Below are positions 1-9,458 of a DNA stretch of 44,749 bases, in pieces. The translations under genes were made by a program, and so were the position numbers. Source of the stretch: Actinomycetota bacterium (GTDB lineage Bacteria > Actinomycetota > Thermoleophilia > Gaiellales > Gaiellaceae); the NCBI GenBank assembly GCA_003162055.1, contig PMNA01000017.1, positions 213,782-258,530 on the forward strand. Direction: 5' to 3'. Below the pieces are notes generated by a model. It did no database searches and was not told where the DNA came from. It saw only the letters and a list, made by a program, of their open reading frames with translations. The first letter of the stretch is position 1, and every line of letters begins with the position of its first letter.

Positions 1-930
1 ATCGACCACTACCTCGGCAAGGAAACGGTCCAGAACATGCTCGCGTTCCGCTTCGCCAACGGAATCTTCGAACCGATCTGGAACCGGCGCTACATCGACA
101 ACGTGCAGATCACCGTCGCCGAGTCGCTCGGGATCGAGGACCGGGCCAGCTTCTACGAGAGCGCCGGCGCGATCCGCGACGTCGTCCAGAACCACCTGCT
201 GCAGCTGCTCGCGATCACCGCGATGGAGCCGCCGGCCGACTTCGAGGCCGATGCGGTTCGCAACGAAAAGGTGAAGGTCGTGCGCGCCATCCCGCCGCCC
301 GACCCGGCTTACGTCGTCCGAGGCCAGTACGGGCCCGGCGAGATCGACGGTCAGAAGGTGCCGGGCTATCGCCAGGAGCACGGCGTGGCAGCCAAGTCCG
401 AGACCGAGACCTACGTCGCGCTCAAGGCTTATGTCGACAACTGGCGCTGGGCCGGCACGCCCTTCTATCTGCGTACCGGCAAGCGCCTACCCAGCCGCTC
501 GACGACGGTTGTGGCGCTCTTCCGGCCCGCTCCGCACCCTCCTTTCCTCGAGATCGCCGGCGCGGGACTGCGCCCGAACGTGCTGATCATTCACATCCAG
601 CCCGACGAGGGCATCTCGCTGCGCATCGGCGTCAAGGTGCCCGGCCAGGGCATGACCATCCAGCCCGTCCACCTCGATTTCCAGTACGACCAGGCCTTCC
701 ACATTCAGCTGCCCGAGGCCTACGAGAAGCTGATCCTCGATGCGATGCTCGGCGACGCGACCCTGTTCACGCGCATCGACGAAGTCGAGGCCCAGTGGTC
801 GTACGTTGACTCCGTCGTCGCCCAGTGGCAGCGCGAGAAGACCGACTTCCCCAATTACGCGGCCGGTAGCGCCGGCCCCGAGAGTGCCGCGGCCATGATG
901 GCCCGTGACAACCGGGTTTGGTGCCAGTAA
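1..930 (+). CDS. zwf: Glucose-6-phosphate dehydrogenase, C-terminal part (5' end outside window)
   Basis: Oxidises glucose 6-phosphate to 6-phosphogluconolactone, the entry step of the oxidative pentose phosphate pathway and an NADPH source in the cytoplasm. The frame is open from base 1, and the first residues read IDHYLGKE, the family's active-site motif with the substrate-binding Lys and His. The Met at base 37 is therefore internal, not the start. The C-terminal domain is present, with conserved stretches such as FANGIFEPIWNR and YVDNWRWAGTPFYLRTGKR. About 310 residues are visible; full-length Zwf has about 460-510, so the NAD(P)-binding domain lies upstream of the window. The stop is followed two bases later by a strong hairpin. 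Assignment is secure. Confidence 0.96.
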   Translation: MDHYLGKETVQNMLAFRFANGIFEPIWNRRYIDNVQITVAESLGIEDRASFYESAGAIRDVVQNHLLQLLAITAMEPPADFEADAVRNEKVKVVRAIPPPDPAYVVRGQYGPGEIDGQKVPGYRQEHGVAAKSETETYVALKAYVDNWRWAGTPFYLRTGKRLPSRSTTVVALFRPAPHPPFLEIAGAGLRPNVLIIHIQPDEGISLRIGVKVPGQGMTIQPVHLDFQYDQAFHIQLPEAYEKLILDAMLGDATLFTRIDEVEAQWSYVDSVVAQWQREKTDFPNYAAGSAGPESAAAMMARDNRVWCQ

Positions 931-932
931 TT

Positions 933-960
933 CCAGAGAAAGTCTGGCGACTTTCTCTGG
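933..960 (+). terminator. Terminator-like hairpin after zwf
   Basis: A perfect 11-bp inverted repeat (CCAGAGAAAGT / ACTTTCTCTGG) with a 6-base loop starts two bases after the zwf stop. There is no U-tract, so intrinsic termination is inferred from stem strength and position. The same GAAAGT/ACTTTC core recurs in hairpins after two other transcription units in this window. Confidence 0.65.
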
Positions 961-1113
961 GTGGTCTTGTCAAAGCGCTGAGTGCGCCTTCGGCGCTCGC
1001 TCAGCGTCTGCTCCTACGAGGATGGCGAGAGTGGGCTATTTGCTTTGTGGGGTTCGTATCGCCTGGAACAGGGCGCTAGTGAGCCGCAGCCGCACATGTC
1101 GGCTGCGGCGGCA
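933..1113 (+). repeat. Dispersed 3'-end repeat, copy 1
   Basis: First of four related intergenic elements. Order from the zwf stop: hairpin 933-960; a middle block around 978-1021 containing GTCTGCTCCTA; then a 35-bp palindrome block at 1079-1113 (arms CCGCAGCCG / CGGCTGCGG around CACATGT). Reverse-complemented copies 3 and 4 show the same three parts in the same order. No gene is seen in 931-1274 apart from this element. Open frames here have no ribosome-binding site and no recognisable product. Confidence 0.8.
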
Positions 1114-1274
1114 CGCGAGCCTCTTTGCGGAGTGGGCGCTCGAGGCCCGCGGTAGTTGCGGGACAGATGCCCCAGCGGCGCTCGGTGTGGAGTCGAGTCT
1201 CCAACGGGAGCACGCACGCCTCATCCCCGATCGACTGAGTGTGACGCCGCCGGCGACGGTGACGTATAAACGAC

Positions 1275-1793
1275 GTGACCGTGGCAGCGCTCGAGAAACG
1301 ACCGGACTTCGCGCAGGCTGCCCGCGACCATCTCGGCGCGGTGCACGCCTACGTCGCCTATCTGGTCGGTAATCGTTCGGTCGCCGAGGACCTGACCGCG
1401 ACAGCGTTTGAGAAGGCGCTTCGCAACTGGACGCGCTTCGACCCGAAAAGGGCGAGTGCCAGAACCTGGTTGTGCGCGATCGCGCGCGGCGTGGCCCTCG
1501 ATCACTTCCGCGCCGAGGACAGGCGGCGGCGGCGGGAAGACGCTTATGCAGTCAGGCAGGAGTTCGAGATCGCCGAGCCGGGCTTCGGCGACGGGCTCTC
1601 GCCCGAGCTCGAGAGCGCGCTCGCGTCGCTTTCTGCGGGCGAGCGCGAGGTGATCGCGCTTCGCGTTCTGCTCGAATGGGACGCCGAGACGGTCGCGCGC
1701 TTCCTCGGTATCAGTCGCAGCGCCTGCTCGATGAGGTTGAGCCGGGCGCTGGAAAAGCTTTCAGAAAGGGTGGCCAGCGATGTCGAGGCCTGA
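1275..1793 (+). CDS. ECF-type RNA polymerase sigma factor
   Basis: A 172-residue sigma-70 family protein with two conserved regions only. Region 2 (about residues 10-80) includes the core-binding stretch AEDLTATAFEKALRNW and the -10 recognition helix around ARTWLCAIARGVALDHFR. Region 4 (about 110-165) is a helix-turn-helix reading SAGEREVIALRVLLEWDAE and FLGISRSACSMRLSRALEKL. Regions 1.1 and 3 are missing, as in ECF sigma factors. The GTG start at 1275 places region 2 at the usual distance from the N-terminus; no clear ribosome-binding site was seen. The gene overlaps the next one by 14 bp, so the pair is translationally coupled. The neighbour is membrane-anchored and probably restrains this sigma factor. 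Confidence 0.9.
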   Translation: MTVAALEKRPDFAQAARDHLGAVHAYVAYLVGNRSVAEDLTATAFEKALRNWTRFDPKRASARTWLCAIARGVALDHFRAEDRRRRREDAYAVRQEFEIAEPGFGDGLSPELESALASLSAGEREVIALRVLLEWDAETVARFLGISRSACSMRLSRALEKLSERVASDVEA

Positions 1794-3012
1794 GAACGAA
1801 AACCCGAAGGACCGTATCGAGAAGACCGCGCGCGAGCTGCGCAAGCACCGCCCGCGCCCGTCCGAAGCGCTCGTCTCCCGTGTCGAGCGCCTGGCCGAGC
1901 GAAGCGCCGAGCGCCGGCGATCGCGTCCGACTCGGATCCAGTTCGGCAGGCGCAAGCTGGTGTACGCGCTGGCCGCGGCGCTCGCCGTCGCAACCGTCGG
2001 CGCGATCGTTCATAGCGAGTTTCAAAAGTCCTCCGGGCCCAGGCCCGTCGCGGTCATGGGGAGACTCGACGTCCCCAGTGGCACGGCATGGGGATCGAGC
2101 GTCGGTACGAATCCTGACACGAAGAAGCTCAAATCGATATCACCTCCGCCAGCACGGCTCTCGAAGTATTCAGACCAAACCATCGCTAGCCGTCGCTCCT
2201 CTCTATCCGCAGCGAGGAAGCACTCCGGCGCCGCAACGACAACTACTTCTCAGTCCGGGATGCTCAACCTCGTGAACAACAAGACAGCGAAGCTGGCCCC
2301 GGGATCAGTCGCCGATATCACCAGCGGCGGTCGCCTTGCCGACCTGCGCGCCACGCTACTGCTCAAGGTCGAAAACCGCGACCAGCTCTCGCAGCAAACC
2401 GCCCAGGCGATGAAGATCGCGCGCTCTTTCTCGGGCTATGTCGTCGCCGCTCGGGTGAAGGCGCCCAGTCGCGGCGTCGCCACCTCCTACCTGGAGCTGA
2501 AGGTGCCCGCCGCGCGCTCGCAGGAGGCGCTGATCAAGATCTCGTCGCTCGGCAAGATCCTGAGCCAGGATGTATCGCTCAATGACCTCAAGGTCACCGT
2601 CACATCGCAGAGCAAGCAGATCCTGGGTCTCAGGCGCGAGATCGCCTCACTTCGGAAATCGCTCACCGACCCGACGCTGAGCACTCAGGCCCGCTCCCAG
2701 CTGCAGGCGAAGCTCGATCAAGCCAAGGCCAAGCTCGGCGCACTTCGGGTCACGCACCAGCAGACGATTCGCCGCGGTCGCCTGGCCACGATCACGGTCA
2801 CCTTCACCACCGGCGACCTGCCGAAGATCGCTGCCAAGCCGAGCCGCATCCACAAGGCGCTCAATCGCGCCTGGGACGGGCTCTCCTCGGAGATCTCCTG
2901 GGCAGCGATCGCGCTGATCGTCGCCTCGCCCTTCCTGCTGCTGGCCGCACTACTGGCGCTGCTCGTTCGTTCCCGCAGGCGCCGCGAAGAGCGCCGGCTG
3001 CTCGAGCAGTAG
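1780..3012 (+). CDS. DUF4349-type membrane protein, probable anti-sigma partner
   Basis: 410 residues. The N-terminal 57 residues are charged and cytoplasmic (the expected sigma-binding part). A membrane segment follows at about 58-78, then a low-complexity Ser/Thr/Pro linker. Next comes an extracytoplasmic DUF4349-like domain with a coiled coil near 285-325 (QILGLRREIASLRKSL). A second membrane segment near 370-397 is followed by an Arg-rich tail. DUF4349 proteins are often encoded directly after ECF sigma factors. The 14-bp overlap with the sigma gene at 1275 supports one regulatory unit, in which an envelope signal would be sensed by the external domain. There is no ZAS zinc motif (HxxxCxxC), so the anti-sigma role is inferred from context and topology. 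Confidence 0.75.
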   Translation: MSRPENENPKDRIEKTARELRKHRPRPSEALVSRVERLAERSAERRRSRPTRIQFGRRKLVYALAAALAVATVGAIVHSEFQKSSGPRPVAVMGRLDVPSGTAWGSSVGTNPDTKKLKSISPPPARLSKYSDQTIASRRSSLSAARKHSGAATTTTSQSGMLNLVNNKTAKLAPGSVADITSGGRLADLRATLLLKVENRDQLSQQTAQAMKIARSFSGYVVAARVKAPSRGVATSYLELKVPAARSQEALIKISSLGKILSQDVSLNDLKVTVTSQSKQILGLRREIASLRKSLTDPTLSTQARSQLQAKLDQAKAKLGALRVTHQQTIRRGRLATITVTFTTGDLPKIAAKPSRIHKALNRAWDGLSSEISWAAIALIVASPFLLLAALLALLVRSRRRREERRLLEQ

Positions 3013-3036
3013 CGCAGCAGGTTTAGTAGAGAGCGC

Positions 3037-4659
3037 TTATCTCGAGATGCGGTAGGACGGCTTGACGATCTTGAGCTTGCGCACGCTCGACCAGCCCATC
3101 GACTGTGACTTGGATGTCTGTACGTCGATTCCGCGCACGCGGTAGTACCAGACGCCCGGAGCCAACGAAAGAGTTGCAGACGTCGCCTGCGTGATCACGT
3201 TTCCGGAAGCTACGAAGGGATAGTTGTTGCGGCTCCACTGCACCTCGTACTTATCTGCCGCAAGAGCGGGAGTCCAGGTGAGAAGAGGCGAATTCCCGTA
3301 GGCACGAGGAGCGCTGCTTGCCGCCGTGCTCTTCACCACTCCCGCAAGCGCGAGACTAGTGACGTAGGCTTCCTTGTTTCCGGTCTCGACCTGTGCGCCG
3401 ACCCGACCGAAACGCGCTACCCGACCCGCGGCGCACACGTCCTGGGGCAGCTCCGCATCCTGATAGTGAAGGATTCCAGCGGAGTCGACGTACATCCTGA
3501 CGGGAACGACCGTCCAGTAGTACACACCACTTGGCCAGTCGCGATCCCAGAGATCCAGTGTGTCGCTGCCCCCACCCGTCTCGTTCTCGTCGACAACGCC
3601 GGGCGAATTGCTTTCGGTCGGTCCCTGCGCTCCATCTTTGAGTACTGTCCCGCGAGCCTTCGCTAAATCAGCTAAAGAAGTCGGAAGCGTTAGCGCTCCG
3701 GATATACGTGGCACCCAGGCGGGACTACCGACGACCGATCCGATCATCACGGGATTGACGCAGTCATCATCCGAATAGACGTAAGCACGATAGAGCTCGG
3801 TGTGTTCGCCGGCAGAGGTGAGGTTTCCACTCCAACTAAACCCCGGCATGAGTGAGTGCGCCTGCGGACTGCTGGGCGTTCCGATCACGTCGGAGGTAGT
3901 ACTACCGAGCGCGACGACACCTGCGCTCGGCGAACCCGCGGATGTCGTGAAGACACTTGACCACGGACCGTAGGTCGTGATCGGAAGACTATCGCTCGCC
4001 GTCGATCCGTTGAGCTCGCGCACGGCTCGCACGCGCCACTTGGCATTTTCAACCCAGCTCGCGTATTGATGGAAGGTGAACCAGTCGCGCATGTCTGTGA
4101 CGTTTGTAGCCACCATGTACGACTTGCTCGTAATCTCCGAGGCGCCAATACCGCCCAAGCCAATGTCCTTCTCCCACACCTCGTATCCGGTGGCGCCGTC
4201 AATGGGTGTCCAACGTAGGAGGCCGTTTGGCGCAGAGAGTTGCTCCGGTTTCTCCCCTTGGACATTGAAGCCGTAGTCTGCGCTCCAGGGTGTAGTGCGT
4301 CCCTGTATATGCGCTCGGACTCGCGCGAACAGCGAATATGGGTGACCGGTTATCCAAGGAAGCGTGATCGGAACCCCGGTGTACGGAACCGCCAAGCCGT
4401 CCGTGCTCCAGATGAAGCTGTTCTCGCGGAAGCTACTCGAGGTCGCGAGCTGGAAGTCGTAGCTCGTCGCCTGACGAGTCACCTTCCAACCGAAAGACGG
4501 CGTGCGCGTAAAACTAAGGTTGGTCGGCTCGTCGTAGCTAAGCAGGAAGGCCTTGAGGCCGGTCGGAGCTTTTAACGAGGCCGCCTGACGCGCCGGCGCC
4601 GCCGCGGGAAGCGCCAGAGCAAGAACAAGCGCGATTAGGACTGTCGTGCGACCGAACAT
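3037..4659 (-). CDS. Secreted protein with fibronectin type III-like modules
   Basis: 540 residues from the ATG at 4659, chosen because it begins a clear signal peptide (MFGRTTVLIALVLALALP, then APARQ). The frame stays open further upstream, but that part overlaps the neighbouring receiver gene and lacks signal-peptide character. The mature protein has three or more beta-sandwich-like modules with repeated signatures such as PSFGWKVTRQATSYDFQLATS, LLRWTPIDGATGYEVWE, FSWSGNLTSAGEHTELY and LLTWTPALAADKYEVQWS, a pattern typical of FnIII domains in extracellular bacterial proteins. No catalytic domain, sortase signal or C-terminal anchor is visible. It is probably surface-associated or secreted; the ligand is unknown. 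It converges on the DUF4349 gene with a 24-bp gap. Confidence 0.75.
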   Translation of the reverse strand: MFGRTTVLIALVLALALPAAAPARQAASLKAPTGLKAFLLSYDEPTNLSFTRTPSFGWKVTRQATSYDFQLATSSSFRENSFIWSTDGLAVPYTGVPITLPWITGHPYSLFARVRAHIQGRTTPWSADYGFNVQGEKPEQLSAPNGLLRWTPIDGATGYEVWEKDIGLGGIGASEITSKSYMVATNVTDMRDWFTFHQYASWVENAKWRVRAVRELNGSTASDSLPITTYGPWSSVFTTSAGSPSAGVVALGSTTSDVIGTPSSPQAHSLMPGFSWSGNLTSAGEHTELYRAYVYSDDDCVNPVMIGSVVGSPAWVPRISGALTLPTSLADLAKARGTVLKDGAQGPTESNSPGVVDENETGGGSDTLDLWDRDWPSGVYYWTVVPVRMYVDSAGILHYQDAELPQDVCAAGRVARFGRVGAQVETGNKEAYVTSLALAGVVKSTAASSAPRAYGNSPLLTWTPALAADKYEVQWSRNNYPFVASGNVITQATSATLSLAPGVWYYRVRGIDVQTSKSQSMGWSSVRKLKIVKPSYRISR

Positions 4660-4735
4660 GACAAGAGAGGTTTTCGGCAGTTCAGGGGAGCGAGCCGTCC
4701 CTCGAAAGGGGGATACGCGCTCGCGTCCGGCGTCG

Positions 4736-5284
4736 TCAGACGATCTCGTCCGGATCGAGCGTCTCGCGGACGCGATCCAGGAATTTTTGCGGATCGAGCG
4801 GTTTGGTGACGTAGTCGATCGCGCCAGCCGCGAATCCTCGCAACACATCGATTCGCTCCGGGCGCGAGTCGAGCAGGATCACCGGCGTGTTCGCAGTCGC
4901 CGCGTTGCGCCGGATCTGAGCGGTGATGCGATATCCGTCCAGTTTCGGCATATGCGCGTCGAGCACGACCAGATCGGGCCGTTCGATCAGCGCCAGGCGC
5001 AGCGCCTGCTCACCGTCGCTCGCTCGAAGCAACTCGAAATCCTCACCAAGTGCGAGGCTGAGTAGCGACAGCACGTCTTCGTCGGCGTCGCCGATCAAGA
5101 CCGTGGCCATTTCCTTGTCGGGAACGAGCCTCAGCGGGGCACGGCCGCTCGAGGAGAGATCGCGCCTGGCAAGCATCACGCCGCCGCGGACGCCGCCCTC
5201 GATCAACCGCAGCTCCGTTTGCTCGGAGCCAGGCGCGCGAACGTGATCGCGCGTGAAGGTATGCACCACAGTCTCTTTCCGCAT
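4736..5284 (-). CDS. Stand-alone response regulator receiver protein
   Basis: 182 residues. The C-terminal 125 form a CheY-like receiver: acidic pair in IGDADEDV, phospho-acceptor Asp in LVVLDAHMPKLDG, and the conserved Lys in DYVTKPLDP. There is no DNA-binding or enzymatic output domain. The N-terminal 58 residues are not recognisable. The ATG at 5110 (MATVLIGDADEDV) would give the bare receiver of about 125 residues, but its purine-rich GAAGG-like sequence sits too close to the start, so the longer form is kept. It lies between a secreted FnIII protein and a 57-aa gene on the same strand. No histidine kinase is adjacent, so its partner is unknown. Confidence 0.8.
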   Translation of the reverse strand: MRKETVVHTFTRDHVRAPGSEQTELRLIEGGVRGGVMLARRDLSSSGRAPLRLVPDKEMATVLIGDADEDVLSLLSLALGEDFELLRASDGEQALRLALIERPDLVVLDAHMPKLDGYRITAQIRRNAATANTPVILLDSRPERIDVLRGFAAGAIDYVTKPLDPQKFLDRVRETLDPDEIV

Positions 5285-5443
5285 ACCTACGAGATCGACC
5301 GTGTCAGTATCGAATCCGCTCCCTAAGTGGCGCGACCGAAATACGTCGAAACGGTATCGGCCGTACCCTCTTCGATAGCGGCGAGGACTCGTTAGAGGAC
5401 GAACGCCCGCCGACCGGGTGCGATCGGTGAAAGCGTGCGAGCT

Positions 5444-5617
5444 CTAGGCGGCGGAAAGCAGCTCGAAAGCCTGCGGCTCGCGCTCGATAGCGATCTCGAG
5501 CCAGCGCCCGCCGGGCGGGTGCAGCCGGTAGAAATCGAGCAACATACCGCGGGCCTCCGTGAGACTCTCGAAGCGCCCTAGAACTTCGCCACAAGTTTTG
5601 TCTGTAAGTACGTACAT
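5444..5617 (-). CDS. Small protein, 57 aa, unknown function
   Basis: This short gene begins MYVLTDKTCGEVLGRF and ends QAFELLSAA. Its ATG at 5617 follows a near-perfect ribosome-binding site (AGGAGGAAACGAG), the strongest in this part of the window, which is the main reason to accept it. The product is soluble, mixed alpha/beta in character, with one Cys at residue 9 and a Trp-rich turn (PPGGRWLEIAIERE). I do not recognise the family. It is 160 bp upstream of, and on the same strand as, the receiver-protein gene, so the two may be co-transcribed. It is divergent from metH. Confidence 0.65.
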   Translation of the reverse strand: MYVLTDKTCGEVLGRFESLTEARGMLLDFYRLHPPGGRWLEIAIEREPQAFELLSAA

Positions 5618-5693
5618 CTCGTTTCCTCCTGCTTCAGTATCGTGGCGGAGCCTAAGATCGAGGTGAGCGTTCGCTAAAAAGTTCGTAAGGATT

Positions 5694-5716
5694 AGAGCCG
5701 GAATACGGCTCTTTTT
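5694..5716 (+). terminator. Intrinsic terminator in the metH leader
   Basis: Perfect 7-bp stem AGAGCCG / CGGCTCT with loop GAATA, followed directly by TTTT. It points towards metH and ends 63 bp before its start. No gene on the + strand lies upstream for it to serve; the nearest one (5617) is divergent. It could therefore be a leader attenuator of metH or the end of a short RNA. No known riboswitch class was recognised in the roughly 75 bases before it. Confidence 0.65.
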
Positions 5717-5779
5717 CGCCGTTGGCTAAGGTCTCGTTGATAGCTGTTACGCGCGTTCTATCTGCGTCGGAGGAAACCG

Positions 5780-8700
5780 ATGAGCACCCGCGCTCGCATA
5801 GCCGAGCTTGCCGCATCCCGCATCCTCGTCCTAGACGGGTCGTACGGCGTGCTGATTCAGCGCAGCGTGCGCGGTGAGGACGCCTACCGCGGCGAGCGCT
5901 TCAGCGATCATCCCCGGCCTCTCGCCGGCGATCCCGACCTGCTCAATCTGACTCGATCGGATGTCGTTCGGGATATTCACAACGCCTACCTCGACGCGGG
6001 CGCCGATTTCGTCACCAGCAACACTTTCACGGCGACCTCGCTCGGTCAGGCCGATTATGGACTCGAGGATTTCGCTGCCGAGATGAGCCTCGCAGGCGCT
6101 CGGCTCGCCCGCGGCGTCTGCGACGAGTGGACGGCGCGAACACCCGAGCAGCCGCGCTTCGTGGTCGGCTCGATCGGGCCCGCCAAGGCCACCCTCTCGC
6201 TCTCGCCGCGGGTGGAAGACCCGGCCTATCGAGCCGTGACTTTCGAGCAGGTCAGGGCCAGCTATTTCGAGCAGGTGCAGGCCCTGATCGAGGGCGGCGT
6301 CGATCTGCTGATGGTCGAGACGATCTTCGACACGCTGAACGCCAAGGCAGCGCTTATCGCGATCGACGACGTCTTCCGCGCGCAGGGAGGCGAGCTGCCG
6401 CTTTGGCTCTCGTTCACCGCCGTGGACAGGAGCGGGCGCAACCTCTCGGGGCAAACCATCGAGGCCTTCAACATCTCGGTCGAGCATGCTGACCCGCTCT
6501 TCATCGGCGTCAACTGCTCGCTCGGCGCTGCGGAGATCCGGCCGGTCATCGAGGCCCTCTCGGGCATCGCCACGACGCTCACCTCCTGCCATCCAAACGC
6601 GGGGCTCCCGAACGAGCTCGGCGCCTTCGACGAGCAGCCCGCCGACACGAGCCGCTTCCTCGGGGAGTTCGCCAAGGACGGCTTCGTCAACGCGGTCGGA
6701 GGCTGCTGCGGAACCACTCCCGAGCACGTTCGGGCTATCGCCGAGGCCGTTCGTGGCCTGCCGCCTCGCGCGGTTCCGCCCAGGCGCAAGGTAACGGCGT
6801 TGAGCGGTCTCGAGCCGTTCGTGATCGACGAAAACACCGGCTTCGTCATCGTCGGCGAGCGCACCAACGTTACGGGCTCGGCCCGCTTCCGGCGCCTGAT
6901 CGAGGCCGACGACTTTCAGGGCGCGCTGGCCGTAGCGCTCGAGCAGGTGCGCGGCGGCGCCAACATCCTCGACGTCAACATGGATGCCGACCTGCTCGAC
7001 TCCGAGCGGGCGATGAAGACCTTCCTCAACCTGATCGCCGTCGAGCCCGAGGTGGCGCGCCTGCCGATCATGATCGACAGCTCGCGCTGGTCGGTAATCG
7101 AGACCGGGCTCGAGTGCCTGCAGGGCAAGGGCGTGGTCAACTCGCTCAGCCTCAAGGAGGGCGCCGAGGAGTTTCTCGCGCGAGCTCGCCGGGTCAAGAG
7201 CTTCGGGGCCGCAGTCATCGTGATGGCCTTCGACGAGCAGGGCCAGGCCGAGACGAGCGAGCGCAAGCTGGCGATCTGCGAGCGCGCCTACCGTCTGCTG
7301 ATCGGCGAGGCCGGCTTCCAGCCCGAGGACATCATCTTCGATCCCAACGTGCTCGCGGTCGCCACGGGTATCGAGCAGCACAACAGTTATGCCAAGGCCT
7401 TCCTCGAGGCCATTCCGCAGATCAAGGAGCGCTGTCCGGGAGTCAAGATCTCAGGCGGCATCTCCAACCTCTCCTTCTCTTTCCGCGGCAACGACGTCGT
7501 GCGCGAGGCGATGCACGCCATCTTCCTCTACTACGCAATCCAGGCGGGGCTCGACATGGGAATCGTCAACGCCGGTCAGCTCGCGGTATACGAGGACGTG
7601 GACGACGAGCTGCGCGAGCGAATCGAGGACGTTCTCTTCGATCGCCGCGCCGATGCGACCGACCGCCTGGTCGAGCTGGCCGGACGGACCCAGGGCGAGG
7701 GCACGAAACGCGTGCTCGACTTGAGTTGGCGCGAGGCGCCCGTCGAGAAGCGCATCGAGTACGCACTGGTGCACGGCGTGGACGACTTCGTCGTGGACGA
7801 TGCGGAGGAGGCGCGAGTCGAGCTCGGCGGGCCGCTGGCCGTGATCGAGGGCCCGCTGATGGACGGCATGGGAATCGTGGGCGACCTATTCGGCGAGGGA
7901 AAGATGTTCCTGCCACAGGTGGTGAAGAGCGCCCGCGCAATGCGGCGGGCAGTCGCCTACCTGGAGCCCTTCTTCGATCAAGAACAAAAGGCAGCCGATT
8001 CGCGCCGCCGAGGCGGGAAGGTGGTTATAGCCACCGTCGCCGGCGACGTTCACGACATCGGCAAGAACATCGTCGCGGTCGTGCTCGGCTGCAACAACTA
8101 CGAGACGGTCGATCTCGGCGTGATGGTGCCGGCGAGCCGGATAGTCGAAGCGACGATCGAGGAGAAGGCCGACTTCGTGGGTCTTTCGGGCCTGATCACG
8201 CCGTCGCTCGACGAGATGGTCAAGGTCGCCGCCGAGTTGGAACGGCAGGGTCTGCGCCTGCCGCTGCTGATCGGGGGCGCCACGACCTCCAGGCAGCACA
8301 CGGCGGTCAAGATCGCGCCCGTCTACAGCGGGCCAACGGTGTATGTCGTCGATGCCTCGAAGGCCGTCGGCGTCGTCTCGAGCCTGCTCGACCCGGCACG
8401 TCGCGGCGATTTCGTGCTCGCGAACAGCGAGGAGCAACAACGGCTGCGCGAGCTCTATGAAGAGAAGCGGAAGCCGCTTCTACCGCTCGGCGAGGCGCGC
8501 GCGCGCAAGCCGAGCTTCCAGCTCGATCAGGTCGAACTGCCCACTCCGAGCCTGCTCGGTCTGCAGCGCATCGACGACCAGCCGCTGGCCGAGCTGGTCG
8601 ACTACATCGACTGGACCTTCTTCTTCCAGGCCTGGGAGTTGAAGGGTCGCTTCCCGGCGATCCTCGACCACCCCGAGAAGGGCGCCGCGGCGCGCGAGCT

Positions 8701-9454
8701 GTTCGAGAACGCGCAAGCGCTGCTGAAGCGCATCGTCGAGGAGAAGCTGCTGCGCGCTAATGCCGCGTTCGGACTCTGGCCGGCCGCCTCCGAGAGTGAC
8801 GACATCGTCTTCTTCGCCGACGAAAATCGCGGCGAACCGATCGCGCGCTTCTGCATGCTCAGACAGCAGAGCGACCACGAGGACGGGCGACCGGATCTAT
8901 CGCTGGCGGATTTCGTCGCGCCGCGGGAGGGCGGGTTGCGCGACTACGCGGGCGCCTTCGCGCTCACGGCCGGGATCGGCGCCGAAAAGCTGGCCGCGAG
9001 TTTCGCCGCCTCGGGCGACGACTACGACTCGATCATGGTCAAGGCGCTCGCCGACCGGCTCGCGGAGGCCTTCGCAACCTTCCTGCACGAGCGCGCGCGG
9101 CGACTCTGGGGCTACGAGCCCGAGGCGCTCGCGCGCGCCGACGTGATCGCGGAGCGCCACCGCGGAATCCGACCCGCCTTCGGCTACCCGGCCTGCCCCG
9201 ATCATTCCGAGAAGCGCAAGCTGTTCGATCTTCTCCAGGCCGAAGAGGCCGGGATCGAGCTGACCGAGAATTTCGCCATGTTCCCGGCGGCGAGCGTCAG
9301 CGGCCTCTACCTCGGCCACCCGCGGGCCAAGTACTTCTCGGTCGGTCGCGTCGCGCGCGACCAGGTTGCCGACTACGCGGCGCGCAAGCAGACAAGCATC
9401 GAGGAGGCCGAGCGCTGGTTGGCGCCCAACCTCGGCTACGAACCGACCGGCTAG
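5780..9454 (+). CDS. metH: Cobalamin-dependent methionine synthase
   Basis: Transfers a methyl group from 5-methyltetrahydrofolate through B12 to homocysteine, making methionine in the cytoplasm. At 1224 residues it is almost the length of the E. coli enzyme. Domains in order: homocysteine-binding barrel (about 1-320) with zinc ligands Cys246 (GVNCSLGA) and Cys309-Cys310 ([10 protein letters not shown]); pterin-binding barrel (about 345-620, starting [13 protein letters not shown]); B12 cap and Rossmann modules (about 640-890) with cobalt-ligand His758 in DVHDIGKN; and the AdoMet reactivation domain (about 900-1224) with Arg1131 and Tyr1136 in [10 protein letters not shown]. All key residues are present, so the enzyme should be active and self-reactivating. 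The ribosome-binding site GGAGG is well placed. A terminator in the leader suggests conditional expression. A flavodoxin, the usual reactivation partner, is encoded 1.6 kb downstream. Confidence 0.98.
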   Translation: MSTRARIAELAASRILVLDGSYGVLIQRSVRGEDAYRGERFSDHPRPLAGDPDLLNLTRSDVVRDIHNAYLDAGADFVTSNTFTATSLGQADYGLEDFAAEMSLAGARLARGVCDEWTARTPEQPRFVVGSIGPAKATLSLSPRVEDPAYRAVTFEQVRASYFEQVQALIEGGVDLLMVETIFDTLNAKAALIAIDDVFRAQGGELPLWLSFTAVDRSGRNLSGQTIEAFNISVEHADPLFIGVNCSLGAAEIRPVIEALSGIATTLTSCHPNAGLPNELGAFDEQPADTSRFLGEFAKDGFVNAVGGCCGTTPEHVRAIAEAVRGLPPRAVPPRRKVTALSGLEPFVIDENTGFVIVGERTNVTGSARFRRLIEADDFQGALAVALEQVRGGANILDVNMDADLLDSERAMKTFLNLIAVEPEVARLPIMIDSSRWSVIETGLECLQGKGVVNSLSLKEGAEEFLARARRVKSFGAAVIVMAFDEQGQAETSERKLAICERAYRLLIGEAGFQPEDIIFDPNVLAVATGIEQHNSYAKAFLEAIPQIKERCPGVKISGGISNLSFSFRGNDVVREAMHAIFLYYAIQAGLDMGIVNAGQLAVYEDVDDELRERIEDVLFDRRADATDRLVELAGRTQGEGTKRVLDLSWREAPVEKRIEYALVHGVDDFVVDDAEEARVELGGPLAVIEGPLMDGMGIVGDLFGEGKMFLPQVVKSARAMRRAVAYLEPFFDQEQKAADSRRRGGKVVIATVAGDVHDIGKNIVAVVLGCNNYETVDLGVMVPASRIVEATIEEKADFVGLSGLITPSLDEMVKVAAELERQGLRLPLLIGGATTSRQHTAVKIAPVYSGPTVYVVDASKAVGVVSSLLDPARRGDFVLANSEEQQRLRELYEEKRKPLLPLGEARARKPSFQLDQVELPTPSLLGLQRIDDQPLAELVDYIDWTFFFQAWELKGRFPAILDHPEKGAAARELFENAQALLKRIVEEKLLRANAAFGLWPAASESDDIVFFADENRGEPIARFCMLRQQSDHEDGRPDLSLADFVAPREGGLRDYAGAFALTAGIGAEKLAASFAASGDDYDSIMVKALADRLAEAFATFLHERARRLWGYEPEALARADVIAERHRGIRPAFGYPACPDHSEKRKLFDLLQAEEAGIELTENFAMFPAASVSGLYLGHPRAKYFSVGRVARDQVADYAARKQTSIEEAERWLAPNLGYEPTG

Positions 9455-9458
9455 TCGC

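Noticed and set aside
905-1372. 155-aa frame bridging zwf and the sigma factor
   Set aside because: It crosses the hairpin and repeat copy 1, overlaps both real genes, and has no start signal.
4660-4848. N-terminal extension of the fibronectin-III-like protein
   Set aside because: It overlaps the receiver gene and would bury the signal peptide inside the chain.
5304-5594. Arg-rich 96-aa frame on the - strand upstream of the receiver gene
   Set aside because: It is out of frame with the 57-aa gene, which has the ribosome-binding site and normal composition.
5737-5764. TTGATA-16 bp-TATCTG as a metH promoter after the leader terminator
   Set aside because: It would place the transcript start inside the ribosome-binding site GGAGG, so the message could not use it.
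5831-7381. Long open frame antisense to metH
   Set aside because: High-GC codon bias of metH keeps the opposite strand open; the translation has no recognisable domain and no ribosome-binding site.
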